From: Penium margaritaceum | Taxonomy: Eukaryota; Streptophyta; Zygnematophyceae; Desmidiales; Peniaceae | Reading direction: 5' to 3' | Assembly: GCA_023375785.1 (NCBI GenBank) | Contig: SZWC01000517.1 | Location: 342,792 to 406,791 of the forward strand | Length of the DNA: 64,000 nt | In this document: in pieces, positions 32,469-44,930 of the stretch | How positions within the stretch are numbered: the first letter of the stretch is position 1 | How the letters are laid out: every line of letters starts with the position of its first letter | Position numbers and translations under genes: made by a program | Notes under the pieces: model-generated | Seen by the model: the letters and a program-made list of their open reading frames with translations, nothing else | The model's database searches: none | What the model was told of the DNA's origin: nothing

Positions 32469-33014
32469 CCTCAGAAAGCACCACCGCAGACGAGGGTGCC
32501 AATGAGCCCTAAGGCCCTGGCTGACTACACTGGCCCGTGTGTGTTGTGCGGAGAAGATCTCCATGCTGAACCACTACTAAAGGTGGTGTGCCGGGTGTGC
32601 GGGAATCCAGCGCATCAGTATGCCGGCGGAGCCTCAAAGACTTGCATCGGACGAAATCGCACCTGCCTCCGGTGTCTAAAAGAGGCTGCTGAACAGGAGG
32701 CCGCGAGGAAGGAGGATGAGGAAGGAGCAGGACCTGGCGCTGGGGGAGCACCACCCTGCTGGAGGTGGGACCCAGAAGGGGATGAGGAGGAGGAAGAGGA
32801 TGAGGAAGAAGGGCCCCTTGAGCGAAGGAGAGGTCCGCGCTCCGTTTCCGGGGCCACAATGAGGCAATGGCAGGCCGAGGGACGGGTCGCGGCAGAGGAA
32901 AGAAGAAGGAAGGAACTGGAAGAAAAGAAATGCGCTCAATGCGGCCAGTGGTGGGGAGTGGAGGTGCAGGACTGTGGCGAATGCCTCCGCAAAATCTGCA
33001 CTGGCAGACATTGA
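32469..33014 (+). pseudogene. Cys-rich zinc-finger extension, cut by satellite
   Basis: This is in the same phase as the integrase C-terminal region, directly after TAG TAA; a start at ATG 32502 is also possible. The first finger has CVLC (from 32538), CRVC, a His four residues later, then TC and CLRC, a PHD/RING-like spacing of paired Cys. After a Glu-rich acidic stretch (GDEEEEEDEEEG) a second finger begins, with CAQC and CGEC near 32931-32990. The last residues (TGRH and the stop) are encoded by 20-mer satellite, so the second finger is truncated by the rearrangement at 32999. Such a finger could bind chromatin or RNA; no function can be assigned from sequence. Confidence 0.6.
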
Positions 33015-33033
33015 CAAAAACTGGTAGACATTG
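32999..33033 (+). repeat. 35-bp satellite fragment inside the element
   Basis: CACTGGCAGACATTGACAAA through CATTG is 20-mer satellite, sitting between the zinc-finger frame and the 3' LTR. It equals the 35 bases left of the 5' LTR (20488-20522) except for one base (GTAGAC against GTAAAC). No polypurine tract lies next to the 3' LTR. The nearest purine-rich run is GGTGGGGAGTGGAGG near 32950. Confidence 0.9.
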
Positions 33034-34413
33034 TGTCAGGTGGGGATCCACCGCATATCCGCTGCAGAGAAGATAGATCCGCGGAGGGAAAATCGCCGCA
33101 ACCCACGGATCCGCGGAACGTGGCTTCTGCGGCCAGAGATCCGCAGAGGAGGATGAAGGGGAGACCGCGGAGCCTTGAAGAATGCGCAAAGCATGCTGGC
33201 TCCCACAACAAGACTGTGGTAGAGTATGGGGTGGCGCAGAAATCAGTAGCAGTGAAGGAAAAGAGGCGGGAAAAAGTGCCGCCAATTGACGGTGATCTTT
33301 CTACGGCTTTTGGAAGCAATGGTTGCTGAGAAGCCAAAATGGGCGGGACAGCTGGGTGAGAATCCGCGGTGGGAAAAGAACATGAACCAAGCCGCGGAGA
33401 AGTGGAAGCGACGGACGTGCAAAAACACACGACGGCAAAAGCAGATGCAAGGAAAGAAGCTCGACCAATGAGAACTCAGGGTGGGCAGCGATAATCAAGG
33501 AGGAGGACCGGGAGGACGCACCACGCAAAGACGAAGATTCAAGGAAGAACACGAGACCGCGAGCACCCAAGCCGCGGAGTAGAGGAAGAAGCGGTAGTAG
33601 AACTGGGAAATGTAGTAGTCGAGTGTGTGTGTGTTAGATCAAGGACGAGACCCGCGGTGCGTGTTACGCACTGCGCGGAGTCCAACACAGGGGAAGAGTG
33701 TGGCAGGAGGAGTCTGAGAGAGCTAGATTTGGCAGATATAAGGTAGTAGTGTAGCAGAGAAACAAAGCTAACAAACGATGCCTGCCCTTTGTCTGATCTT
33801 GTGCAATTTGAGTCAATGTAAACCTACTTCCCACTTATGAGCCTGAGAGTCCTGACTTGTTCCGAATCGGATTGCCACATCCTGTCTTATCAATCAGCGC
33901 AAGTGATAGTCTGATTCACACTCCTGCTTCGCCCTTCCAAGTTCCGCAGCTGTAAAAGGAGCTATTGGGTTGCTCACCGCGGAGGCCTTCCGCGGAGGAC
34001 AAAATACCTCCTCTCCGAGAATGTGTGGGACGAACTGCTCGACCCGCTCCCAGTCCTCAGTCCAACAGGAACTCCGCTGAGAACCATCACCACCAGGGAA
34101 CGCAAATTGGGTGAAGGGTGCGGCCGGTGACTCCGCGTCCTTGCGCATAGCCACGGAACGAGGTTCCGCGGGCGAAGGAGTCAGGGGCCACAAGGTGGCG
34201 GACTCTTGTGCCGGCAAGGAGCAAGCCTTGGAGCATTACCCACAAGCGGGACCCAAAGGGTGTGAAGCATCCGCGGAAAACTAGAAGACGTAGCAGAGGA
34301 GCAGCAAAGCGGGTGCTGTCTGACCACCGCGGAACAACAGTGTCGCGGAGCAGACCAGACACGGAAGTGAAAGCGCGGAAGCAACACAGTGCGCGGCAAA
34401 ATTGGGGGCATCA
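33034..34413 (+). repeat. 3' LTR
   Basis: Begins TGTCAGGTGGGGATCC and ends GGGGGCATCA, followed by AATTG and satellite. It keeps more CCGCGG palindromes than the 5' LTR (eleven seen against seven). At several sites the 5' LTR has CTGCGG where this copy has CCGCGG, so this copy has lost fewer CpGs. No gene seen. Confidence 0.93.
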
Positions 34414-37400
34414 AATTGGCAAACACTGGTAGATGTTAGCAAACACTGGTTTGCATTGGCAAACACTAGTAGACATTGAAAAACACAGGCAGACATTGGC
34501 AAACACTGGTAGACATTGGCAAACACAGATATACATTGGGAAACACTGGAATACATTGACAAACACTGGCAGACATTGGCAAAAACTGGTAGACATTTGC
34601 AAACACTGGTAGACATTGGCAAACACTTGTAGATATTGGCAAACACTGGTACACATTGGCAAACACTGGTAGACATTGACAAACACTGGTGTATATTGAC
34701 AGACACTGGTAGACATTGGCAAACACCGGAAGACATTGCAAAACACTAGTAGACATTGGCAAACACTCGTAGACATTGGCAAACACTGGTAAACATTGGA
34801 AAACACTGGTATACAATGGCAAACACTGGTAGACATTTACAAACACTGGTAGATATTGACAAACACTGGTAGACATTGGCAAACACTGGTAGATATTGAC
34901 AAACACTGGTACACATTCGCAAACACTGGTATACATTGACAAACATTGGTATACATTGACAAACACTGGTAGACATTGACAAACACTGGCAGACATTGGC
35001 AAACACTAGTAGACATTGGAAAACACTGGTAGACATTGCCAACCACTAGTGTACATTGACAAACACTTGTATACATTCAAAAACACTGGCAGACATTGAC
35101 AAACACTGGTAGACATTGACAAACACTGGTATACATTGACAAACACCGGTAGACATTGGCAAACACTGATAGATATTGGCAAACACTGGTATACCCAGGC
35201 AAACACTGGTATACATTGACAATCATTGGTAGACATTGGCAAACACTGGTAGACATTGGCAAACACTGGTATACATTGACAAACTATGGTAAACATTGAC
35301 AAACACTGGCAGACATTGACAAACACTGCTAGACATTGACAAACACTGGTTTACATTGACAAGCACTGGTAGACATTGGCAAACACTGGTACACATCGGC
35401 AAACACTGGTATACATTGGCAAACACTGGTAGACATAAACAAACACTAGTATACATTGGCAAACACTGGTATACATTGACAAACAATGGCAGACATTGGC
35501 AAACACTGGTAGACATTGGCAAACACTTGTAGACATTGACAAACATTGGTACACATTGGCAAACACTGGTAGAAATTGGCAACCACTTGTAGACATAGGC
35601 AAACACCGGTATACATTGGCAAACACTGGTATACATTGGCAAACACCGGTAGACATTAGCAAACACTAGTAGATATTGACAAATAGGGGTAAACATTGAC
35701 AAACACAAGTAGACATTGACAAACAATCGTAGACATTGACAAACACTGGTAGACATTGACAAACACAGGTATACATTGGCAAACACCAGTAGATATTGAA
35801 AAACACTGGTAGATATTGACTAACACTTGTAGACATTGAAAAACATTGGTAGACATTGATAAACACTGGTAAACATGGGCAAAAACAAGTAGACATTGAC
35901 GAACACTGGTAGACATTGGCAAACACTGGTAGACATTGACAAACACCGGTAGACATTGGCAAACACTGATATACATTGGCAAACACTCGTATACATTGGC
36001 AAATACTGGTAGACATTGGCAAATACTTGTAGACTGGTATTCATTGGAAAACACTGGTATACACTGGTGAACACTAGTAGACATTGACAAACAATGGTAT
36101 ACATTGAAAAATACAAGCATACATTGGCAAACACTGGTAAGCATTTGCAAACTGGTAGACATTGACAAACACTGGTATACATTGGCAAACAATGGTATAC
36201 ATTGGCAAACACAGGTAGACATTGACAAACACAGGTATACATTGGCAAACTCGGGTATACATTGAAAAACACTGGCAGACATTGACAAACACTGGTATAC
36301 ATTGGCAAACACTGGTAGACATTGGCAAACACTGGTAGACATTGGCAAACACTTGTAGACCTTGACAAACACTGGGAGACATTGACAAACACTGGCAGAC
36401 ATTGGCAAACACTGGTAGACATTGGCAAATACTCGTAGACACTGGCAAACACTGGTATACATTGGCAAACACTGATATACATTGGCAAACACTGGTAGAC
36501 ATTGGCAAACACTGGTATACATTGGCAAATCCTGGTGTACATTGGCAAACACTGCTATACATTGGAAAACACTGGTATACATTGGCAGACACTGGTAGAC
36601 ATTAACAAACACTAGCAGACATTGGCAAACACTGGTAGACATTGGCAAACACTGGTACACATTGGCAAACACTGGTATACATTGACAAACATTGGCAAAC
36701 ATTGGCAAACACTGGTAGACATTGGCAAATACTGGTGGACATTGGCAAACACTGGTACACATTGGCAAACACTGGTGGACATTGACAAACAATGGTAGAC
36801 ATTCACAAACACTGGTGTACATTGGCAAACACTGGTAGACATTGGCAAACTCTGCTAGAAATTGATGAACACTTGTAGACATTGGCAAACACTGGCAAAC
36901 ATTGACAAACACTGGTAGACATTGACAATTACTTGTAGACATTGGCAAAGACTGGAATACATTCGCAAACACTGGTATACATTTGAAAACACTGGTAGAC
37001 AATGGCAAACACTGGTACACATTGGCAAACACTGGTATACGTTGGCAAACACTGGTAGACATTGACGAGCTTTGCTAGACATTGCCAAACACTGGTATAC
37101 ATTGGCAAACAGTAGTAGACATTGCCAAACACTGGTGTACATTGGCAAACACTGGAAGACATTCAAAAACACTTGTAAACATTGACAAACACTGGTATAC
37201 ATTGGCAAACACTGGTAGACATTGGCAAACACTAGTATTCATTGGCAAACTCTAGTAGACATTGGCAAACACTGGTAGACATTGACAAACACTGGTATAC
37301 ATTGACACACACTGGTAGACATAAGCAACCACTGGCAGACATTGACAAACACTGGTACACATTGGCAATCACTGGAAAACATTGGCAAACACTAGTATAC

Positions 37401-37820
37401 ATTGGAAAACACTGGTATACATTGGCAAACACTGGTAGACCTTGGCAAACACTAGTATACATTGGAAAACACTGGAATACATTGACAAACACTGGTAGAC
37501 ACTGACAAACACTGGTGTATACGGGGAAACACTGGTAGACATTGGAAAACACTGGTAGACATTGGCAAACACTGGTAGACATTGATAAAAACTGGTAGAC
37601 ATAAACAAATACTGGCAGACATTGGCAAACACTGGTAGATATTGGCAAACACTGGAAGACATTGGCAAACACGGGTACACATTGACAAACACTTGAATAC
37701 ATTGACAAACACTGGAAGACATTGACAAACACTGGTAGACATTGAATAAAACTGGTATACATTGACAAACACTGGTAGACATTGGCAAACACTGGTAGAC
37801 ATAGGCAAACACTGGTAGAC

Positions 37821-38640
37821 ATTGGCAAACACTAGAATACATTGACAAAAACTGGTATACATTGACAAACAGTAGCAGACATTGACAAACACCGGTATAC
37901 ATTAGCAAACACTGGTAGATGTTAGCAAACACTGGTATGCATTCGCAAACACTGGTAGACATTGAAAAACACTAGCAGACATTGGCAAACACTAGTAGAC
38001 ATTGGCAAACACTGGTAGACATTGACAAACACTGGTAGACATTGACAAACACTGGTATACATTGACAAACACTAATGGACATTGGCAAACACTAGTAGAC
38101 ATTGCCAAACACTGGTAGACATTAGCAAACACTCGTAGACATTGGCAAACACTAGAATACATTGACAAAAACTGGTATACATTGACAAACAGTAGCAGAC
38201 ATTGACAAACACCGGTATACATTAGCAAACACTGGTAGATGTTAGTAAACACTGGTATGCATTCGCAAACACTGGTAGACATTGAAAAACACTAGCAGAC
38301 ATTGGCAAACACTAGTAGACATTGGCAAACACTGGTAGACATTGACAAACACTGGTAGACATTGACAAACACTGGTATACATTGACAAACACTAATGGAC
38401 ATTGGCAAACACTAGTAGACATTGCCAAACACTGGTAGACATTAGCAAACACTCGTAGACATTGGCAAACACTAGAATACATTGACAAAAACTGGTATAC
38501 ATTGACAAACAGTAGCAGACATTGACAAACACCGGTATACATTAGCAAACACTGGTAGATGTTAGCAAACACTGGTATGCATTCGCAAACACTGGTAGAC
38601 ATTGAAAAACACTAGCAGACATTGGCAAACACTAGTAGAT
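37821..38640 (+). repeat. 320-bp higher-order repeat (2.5 copies)
   Basis: Sixteen 20-mers form a 320-bp block starting ATTGGCAAACACTAGAATAC at 37821, 38141 and 38461; the third copy is partial. By eye the copies are almost identical; one visible change is GTTAGCAAAC to GTTAGTAAAC near 38241. Confidence 0.92.
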
Positions 38641-38700
38641 ATTGGCAAACACTGGTAGACATTGGCAAACACTTGTAGACATTGGCAAACACTGGTAGAC

Positions 38701-41700
38701 ATTGGAAAACACTAGCAGACATTGGCAAACACTAGTAGATATTGGCAAACACTGGTAGACATTGGCAAACATTGGTAGACATTGACAAACACTCGTATAC
38801 ATTGACAAACACTAATAGACATTGGCTAACATTAGAAGACATTGCCAAACACTGGTAGACATTAGCAAACACTCGTAGACATTGGCAAACACTGGTATAC
38901 ATTGGCAAACACTGATAGACATTTGCAAACACTGGTATATATTGACAAACACTAGTAGACATTGGCAAACACTAGTAGACATTGGCAAACACTGGTAGAC
39001 ATTGGAAAACACTAGCAGACATTGGCAAACACTAGTAGATATTGGCAAACACTGGTAGACATTGGCAAACATTGGTAGACATTGACAAACACTCGTATAC
39101 ATTGACAAACACTAATAGACATTGGCTAACATTAGAAGACATTGCCAAACACTGGTAGACATTAGCAAACACTCGTAGACATTGGCAAACACTGGTATAC
39201 ATTGGCAAACACTGATAGACATTTGCAAACACTGGTATATATTGACAAACACTAGTAGACATTGGCAAACACTAGTAGACATTGGCAAACACTGGTAGAC
39301 ATTGGAAAACACTAGCAGACATTGGCAAACACTAGTAGATATTGGCAAACACTGGTAGACATTGGCAAACATTGGTAGACATTGACAAACACTCGTATAC
39401 ATTGACAAACACTAATAGACATTGGCTAACATTAGAAGACATTGCCAAACACTGGTAGACATTAGCAAACACTCGTAGACATTGGCAAACACTGGTATAC
39501 ATTGGCAAACACTGATAGACATTTGCAAACACTGGTATATATTGACAAACACTAGTAGACATTGGCAAACACTAGTAGACATTGGCAAACACTGGTAGAC
39601 ATTGGAAAACACTAGCAGACATTGGCAAACACTAGTAGATATTGGCAAACACTGGTAGACATTGGCAAACATTGGTAGACATTGACAAACACTCGTATAC
39701 ATTGACAAACACTAATAGACATTGGCTAACATTAGAAGACATTGCCAAACACTGGTAGACATTAGCAAACACTCGTAGACATTGGCAAACACTGGTATAC
39801 ATTGGCAAACACTGATAGACATTTGCAAACACTGGTATATATTGACAAACACTAGTAGACATTGGCAAACACTAGTAGACATTGGCAAACACTGGTAGAC
39901 ATTGGAAAACACTAGCAGACATTGGCAAACACTAGTAGATATTGGCAAACACTGGTAGACATTGGCAAACATTGGTAGACATTGACAAACACTCGTATAC
40001 ATTGACAAACACTAATAGACATTGGCTAACATTAGAAGACATTGCCAAACACTGGTAGACATTAGCAAACACTCGTAGACATTGGCAAACACTGGTATAC
40101 ATTGGCAAACACTGATAGACATTTGCAAACACTGGTATATATTGACAAACACTAGTAGACATTGGCAAACACTAGTAGACATTGGCAAACACTGGTAGAC
40201 ATTGGAAAACACTAGCAGACATTGGCAAACACTAGTAGATATTGGCAAACACTGGTAGACATTGGCAAACATTGGTAGACATTGACAAACACTCGTATAC
40301 ATTGACAAACACTAATAGACATTGGCTAACATTAGAAGACATTGCCAAACACTGGTAGACATTAGCAAACACTCGTAGACATTGGCAAACACTGGTATAC
40401 ATTGGCAAACACTGATAGACATTTGCAAACACTGGTATATATTGACAAACACTAGTAGACATTGGCAAACACTAGTAGACATTGGCAAACACTGGTAGAC
40501 ATTGGAAAACACTAGCAGACATTGGCAAACACTAGTAGATATTGGCAAACACTGGTAGACATTGGCAAACATTGGTAGACATTGACAAACACTCGTATAC
40601 ATTGACAAACACTAATAGACATTGGCTAACATTAGAAGACATTGCCAAACACTGGTAGACATTAGCAAACACTCGTAGACATTGGCAAACACTGGTATAC
40701 ATTGGCAAACACTGATAGACATTTGCAAACACTGGTATATATTGACAAACACTAGTAGACATTGGCAAACACTAGTAGACATTGGCAAACACTGGTAGAC
40801 ATTGGAAAACACTAGCAGACATTGGCAAACACTAGTAGATATTGGCAAACACTGGTAGACATTGGCAAACATTGGTAGACATTGACAAACACTCGTATAC
40901 ATTGACAAACACTAATAGACATTGGCTAACATTAGAAGACATTGCCAAACACTGGTAGACATTAGCAAACACTCGTAGACATTGGCAAACACTGGTATAC
41001 ATTGGCAAACACTGATAGACATTTGCAAACACTGGTATATATTGACAAACACTAGTAGACATTGGCAAACACTAGTAGACATTGGCAAACACTGGTAGAC
41101 ATTGGAAAACACTAGCAGACATTGGCAAACACTAGTAGATATTGGCAAACACTGGTAGACATTGGCAAACATTGGTAGACATTGACAAACACTCGTATAC
41201 ATTGACAAACACTAATAGACATTGGCTAACATTAGAAGACATTGCCAAACACTGGTAGACATTAGCAAACACTCGTAGACATTGGCAAACACTGGTATAC
41301 ATTGGCAAACACTGATAGACATTTGCAAACACTGGTATATATTGACAAACACTAGTAGACATTGGCAAACACTAGTAGACATTGGCAAACACTGGTAGAC
41401 ATTGGAAAACACTAGCAGACATTGGCAAACACTAGTAGATATTGGCAAACACTGGTAGACATTGGCAAACATTGGTAGACATTGACAAACACTGGTATAC
41501 ATTGACAAACACTAATAGACATTGGCTAACATTAGAAGACATTGCCAAACACTGGTAGACATTAGCAAACACTCGTAGACATTGGCAAACACTGGTATAC
41601 ATTGGAAAACACTGGTATACATTGGCAAACACTGATAGACATTTGCAAACACTGGTATATATTGACAAACACTAGTAGACATTGGCAAACACTAGTAGAT
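38701..41700 (+). repeat. 300-bp higher-order repeat (about 10 copies)
   Basis: Fifteen 20-mers form a 300-bp block starting ATTGGAAAACACTAGCAGAC at 38701, 39001, 39301 and so on to 41401. Copies 1 to 9 look identical by eye. The tenth has one substitution (ACTCGTATAC to ACTGGTATAC near 41494) and an extra 20-mer around 41601-41620. Neighbouring 20-mers outside the block differ from each other at several positions, so these 3 kb were amplified recently as a unit, or the assembly repeated them. Confidence 0.95.
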
Positions 41701-44700
41701 ATTGACAAACACTGGTGCACATTTGCAAACACTAGCATTCATTGATAAACATTGGTATACATTGAAAAACACTGGTAGACATTACCAAACACTAGTAGAC
41801 ATTGGCAAACACTGGTAGACATTGGCAACCACTGGTAGACATATGCAACCACTGGTGTACATTGACAAACACTTGTATACATTGACAAACACTTGCAGAC
41901 ATTGACAAACACTGGTAGACATTGACGAACACTGGTAAAAATTGACAAATACCGGTAGACATTGGCAAACACTGGTAGATATTGGGAAACACTGGTATAC
42001 ACTGGCAAACACTGGTATACATTGACAAACATTGGTAGACATTGGCAAACACTGGTGGACATTGGCAAACACTGGTATACATTGACAAACTATGGTAAAC
42101 ATTGACAAACACTGGCAGACATTCACAAACACTGGTAGACATTGACAAACACTGGTATACATTGACAAACACTGGTAGACATTGGCAAACACGAGTAGAC
42201 ATCAGCAAACACTGGTATACATTGGCCAACACTGGTAGACATGAACAAAGACTAGTATACATTGGCAAACACTGGTATACATTGACAAACAATGGCAGAC
42301 ATTGGCAAACACTGGTAGATATTGGCAAACACTTGTAGACATTGGCAAACATTGGTAGACATTGGCAAACATTGGTAGACATTGGCAACCACTTGAAGAC
42401 ATTGGCAAACACTTGTATACATTGGCAAACACTGGTATACATTGGCAAACACCGGTAGACATTAGCAAACACTAGTAGATATTGGCAAATACTGGTAGAC
42501 ATTGACAAACACTGGTAGACATTGACAAACACTGGTAGACATTGACAAATACTGGTAGACATTGACAAACACAGGTATATATTGGCAAACACTGGTAGAC
42601 ATTCAGAAACACTGGTAGATATTGACTAACTCTGGTAGACATTGACAAACATTGGTAGACATTGACAAACACAGGTAAACATGGGCAAACACGGCTAGAC
42701 ATCAACAAACACTGGTCAACATTGGCAAACACTGGCAGACATTGACAATCACTGGTAGACATTGACAAACACTGGTAGACATTGGCAAACACAGATATAC
42801 ATTGGCAAACACTGGTATACATTGGCAAATACTGGTAGACATTGGCAAACACTTGTAGACATTGACAAACACTAGTATACATTGGAAAGCACTGGTATAC
42901 ATTGGCAAACACTAGTAGAGAGTGACAAACAATGGTGCACATTGACGAACACAAGCATACATCGGCAAACACTTGTAGACATTTGCAAACACTGGTAGAC
43001 ATTGACAAACACCGGTATACATTGGCAAACACTGGTACACATTGGCAAACACAGGTAGACATTGACAAACACTGGAAGACATTAACAAACACAGTTATAC
43101 ATTGGCAAACTCTGGTATACATTGACAAACACTGGCAGACATTGACAAACACTGGTATACATTGGCAAACACTGGTAGACATTGGCAAACACTGGTAGAC
43201 ATTGGCAAACACTGGTAGACATTGACAAACACTTGTAGACATTTACAAACACTGGCAGACATTGGCAAACACTGGTAGACATTGGCAAACACTCGTAGAC
43301 ACTGGCAAACACTGGTATACATTGACAAATACTGGTAGACGTTGACAAACACTGGTATACATTGACAAACACTGGTATACATTGAGAAACACTAGTAGAC
43401 ATTGACAAACACTTGTAGACATTGACAAACACTGGTAGACATTGGCAAATCCTGGTACACATTGGCAAAAACTTGTAGACATTGGCAAACACTGGTAGAC
43501 ATTGACAAACACTGGTATACATTGAAAAACACTGGTATACATTGACAAACACTGGTACACATTGGCGAACACTGGTAGATATGGCAAACACTGGTAGACA
43601 TTGGCAAACACTGGTAGACATTGACAAATACTGGCATACATTGACAAACACAGGTATACATTGGCAAACACTGGTAGACATTGACAAACACAGGTAGACA
43701 TTGACAAATCCTGGTATACATTGACAAACACCGGTAGACATTGGCAAATACTGGTAGACATTGGCAAACACTGGTACACATTGGCAAACACTGGTATACA
43801 TTGGCAAACACTGGTAGACATTGACAAACATTGGTAGACATTGACAAATAATGGTAGACATTGATGAACACTCGTAGACATTGATAAACACTGGCAGTCA
43901 TTGGCAAACATTGGTATACATTGGCAACTAATGGTATACATTGGCAAACACAGGTATACATTGGCAAACATTGGTAGAAATTGACAAACACTTGTAGACA
44001 TTGGCAAACACTGGTAAACATTGACAAACAATGGTAGACATTGGTAAACACTGGTACACATTGGCAAACATCGGGAGACATTGACAAACACTGGTCTACA
44101 TTTACAAACACTCATAGACATTGGCAAACACTGGCAGACATTGACAAACACTGCTAGACATTGGCAAACACCAGAAGACATTGTCAAACACTGGTAGACA
44201 TGGACAAACATTGATAGACATTGGCAAACACTGGTATCCATTGACAAACACTGGTATACATTGACAAACACTGGTGTAAATTGACAACCACTGGTACACA
44301 TTGGCAAACACTGGTAGACATTGGCAAACACTGGTAGACATTGGAAAACACTGGTAGACATTGACAAATACAAGTTTACATTTACAAACACTGGTAGACA
44401 TTGGCAAACACTGGTAGACATTGGCAAACACTGGCTGACATTGGCAAACACTTGTAGACATTGACAAACACTGATATTCATTGGCAAACACAGGTATACA
44501 TTGACAAACTCTGGTATACATTGACAAACACTGGTATGCATTGACAAACACTGGTAAACATGGACAAACACTGGTAGACATTGACAATCACTAGTATACA
44601 TTGACAAACAGTGGTAGACATTGACAAACACTGGTATACATTGACAAACACTGGTAGACATTTGTAAACACTGGTATACATTAGCAAACACTGGTAGACA

Positions 44701-44930
44701 TTAGCTAACATTGGTAGACATTGGCAAGCACTGGTAGACATTGAAAAACCCTGGTAGACATTGACAATCACTGGTAGACATTGGCCAAAACTGGTAGACA
44801 TTGGAAAACATTGGTACGCATTGACAAACACTGGTATACATTGACAAACACTGGTAGACATTGGCAAACACTGTTAGATATTGGCAAACATTGGTATACA
44901 TTGACAAAAACTGGTATACATTCATACTTA

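Larger units (their letters stand above)
20523..34413 (+). mobile_element. Defective Ty3/gypsy-like LTR retrotransposon in the 20-mer satellite
   Basis: Two direct LTRs of about 1.38 kb (TGTCAGG...ATCA) enclose gag, protease, RT, RNase H and integrase regions, in the Ty3/gypsy order (integrase after RNase H). The outer flanks are satellite: ...CATTG on the left and AATTG|GCAAACAC on the right. This fits a 5-bp target duplication with one change, and the satellite phase is restored across the insertion. Every protein region is interrupted by stops or frameshifts, so the copy cannot make its own proteins. Oddities are a second protease module between RNase H and integrase, a zinc-finger extension after integrase, and 35 bp of satellite directly inside the 3' LTR where a polypurine tract should be. 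By eye the LTRs differ at roughly 30 sites in the first 370 bases, so the copy is not young, or the LTRs come from different copies. Confidence 0.93.
34414..44930 (+). repeat. 20-mer satellite, right part
   Basis: Continuation of the same 20-mer, same strand and phase as before the retrotransposon, about 525 copies. It contains two adjoining blocks of higher-order repeats (37821-38640 and 38701-41700) flanked by unordered units. A 19-bp and some 13-18-bp units cause small phase slips (for example near 36035, 36150 and 43580). It changes directly into the inverted decamer satellite at about 44930, with no other sequence in between. Confidence 0.97.

Noticed and set aside
14817-44930. CRISPR array
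   Set aside because: The units are directly adjacent with no unique spacers, the unit is too short, and the context is an intron-containing eukaryotic genome.
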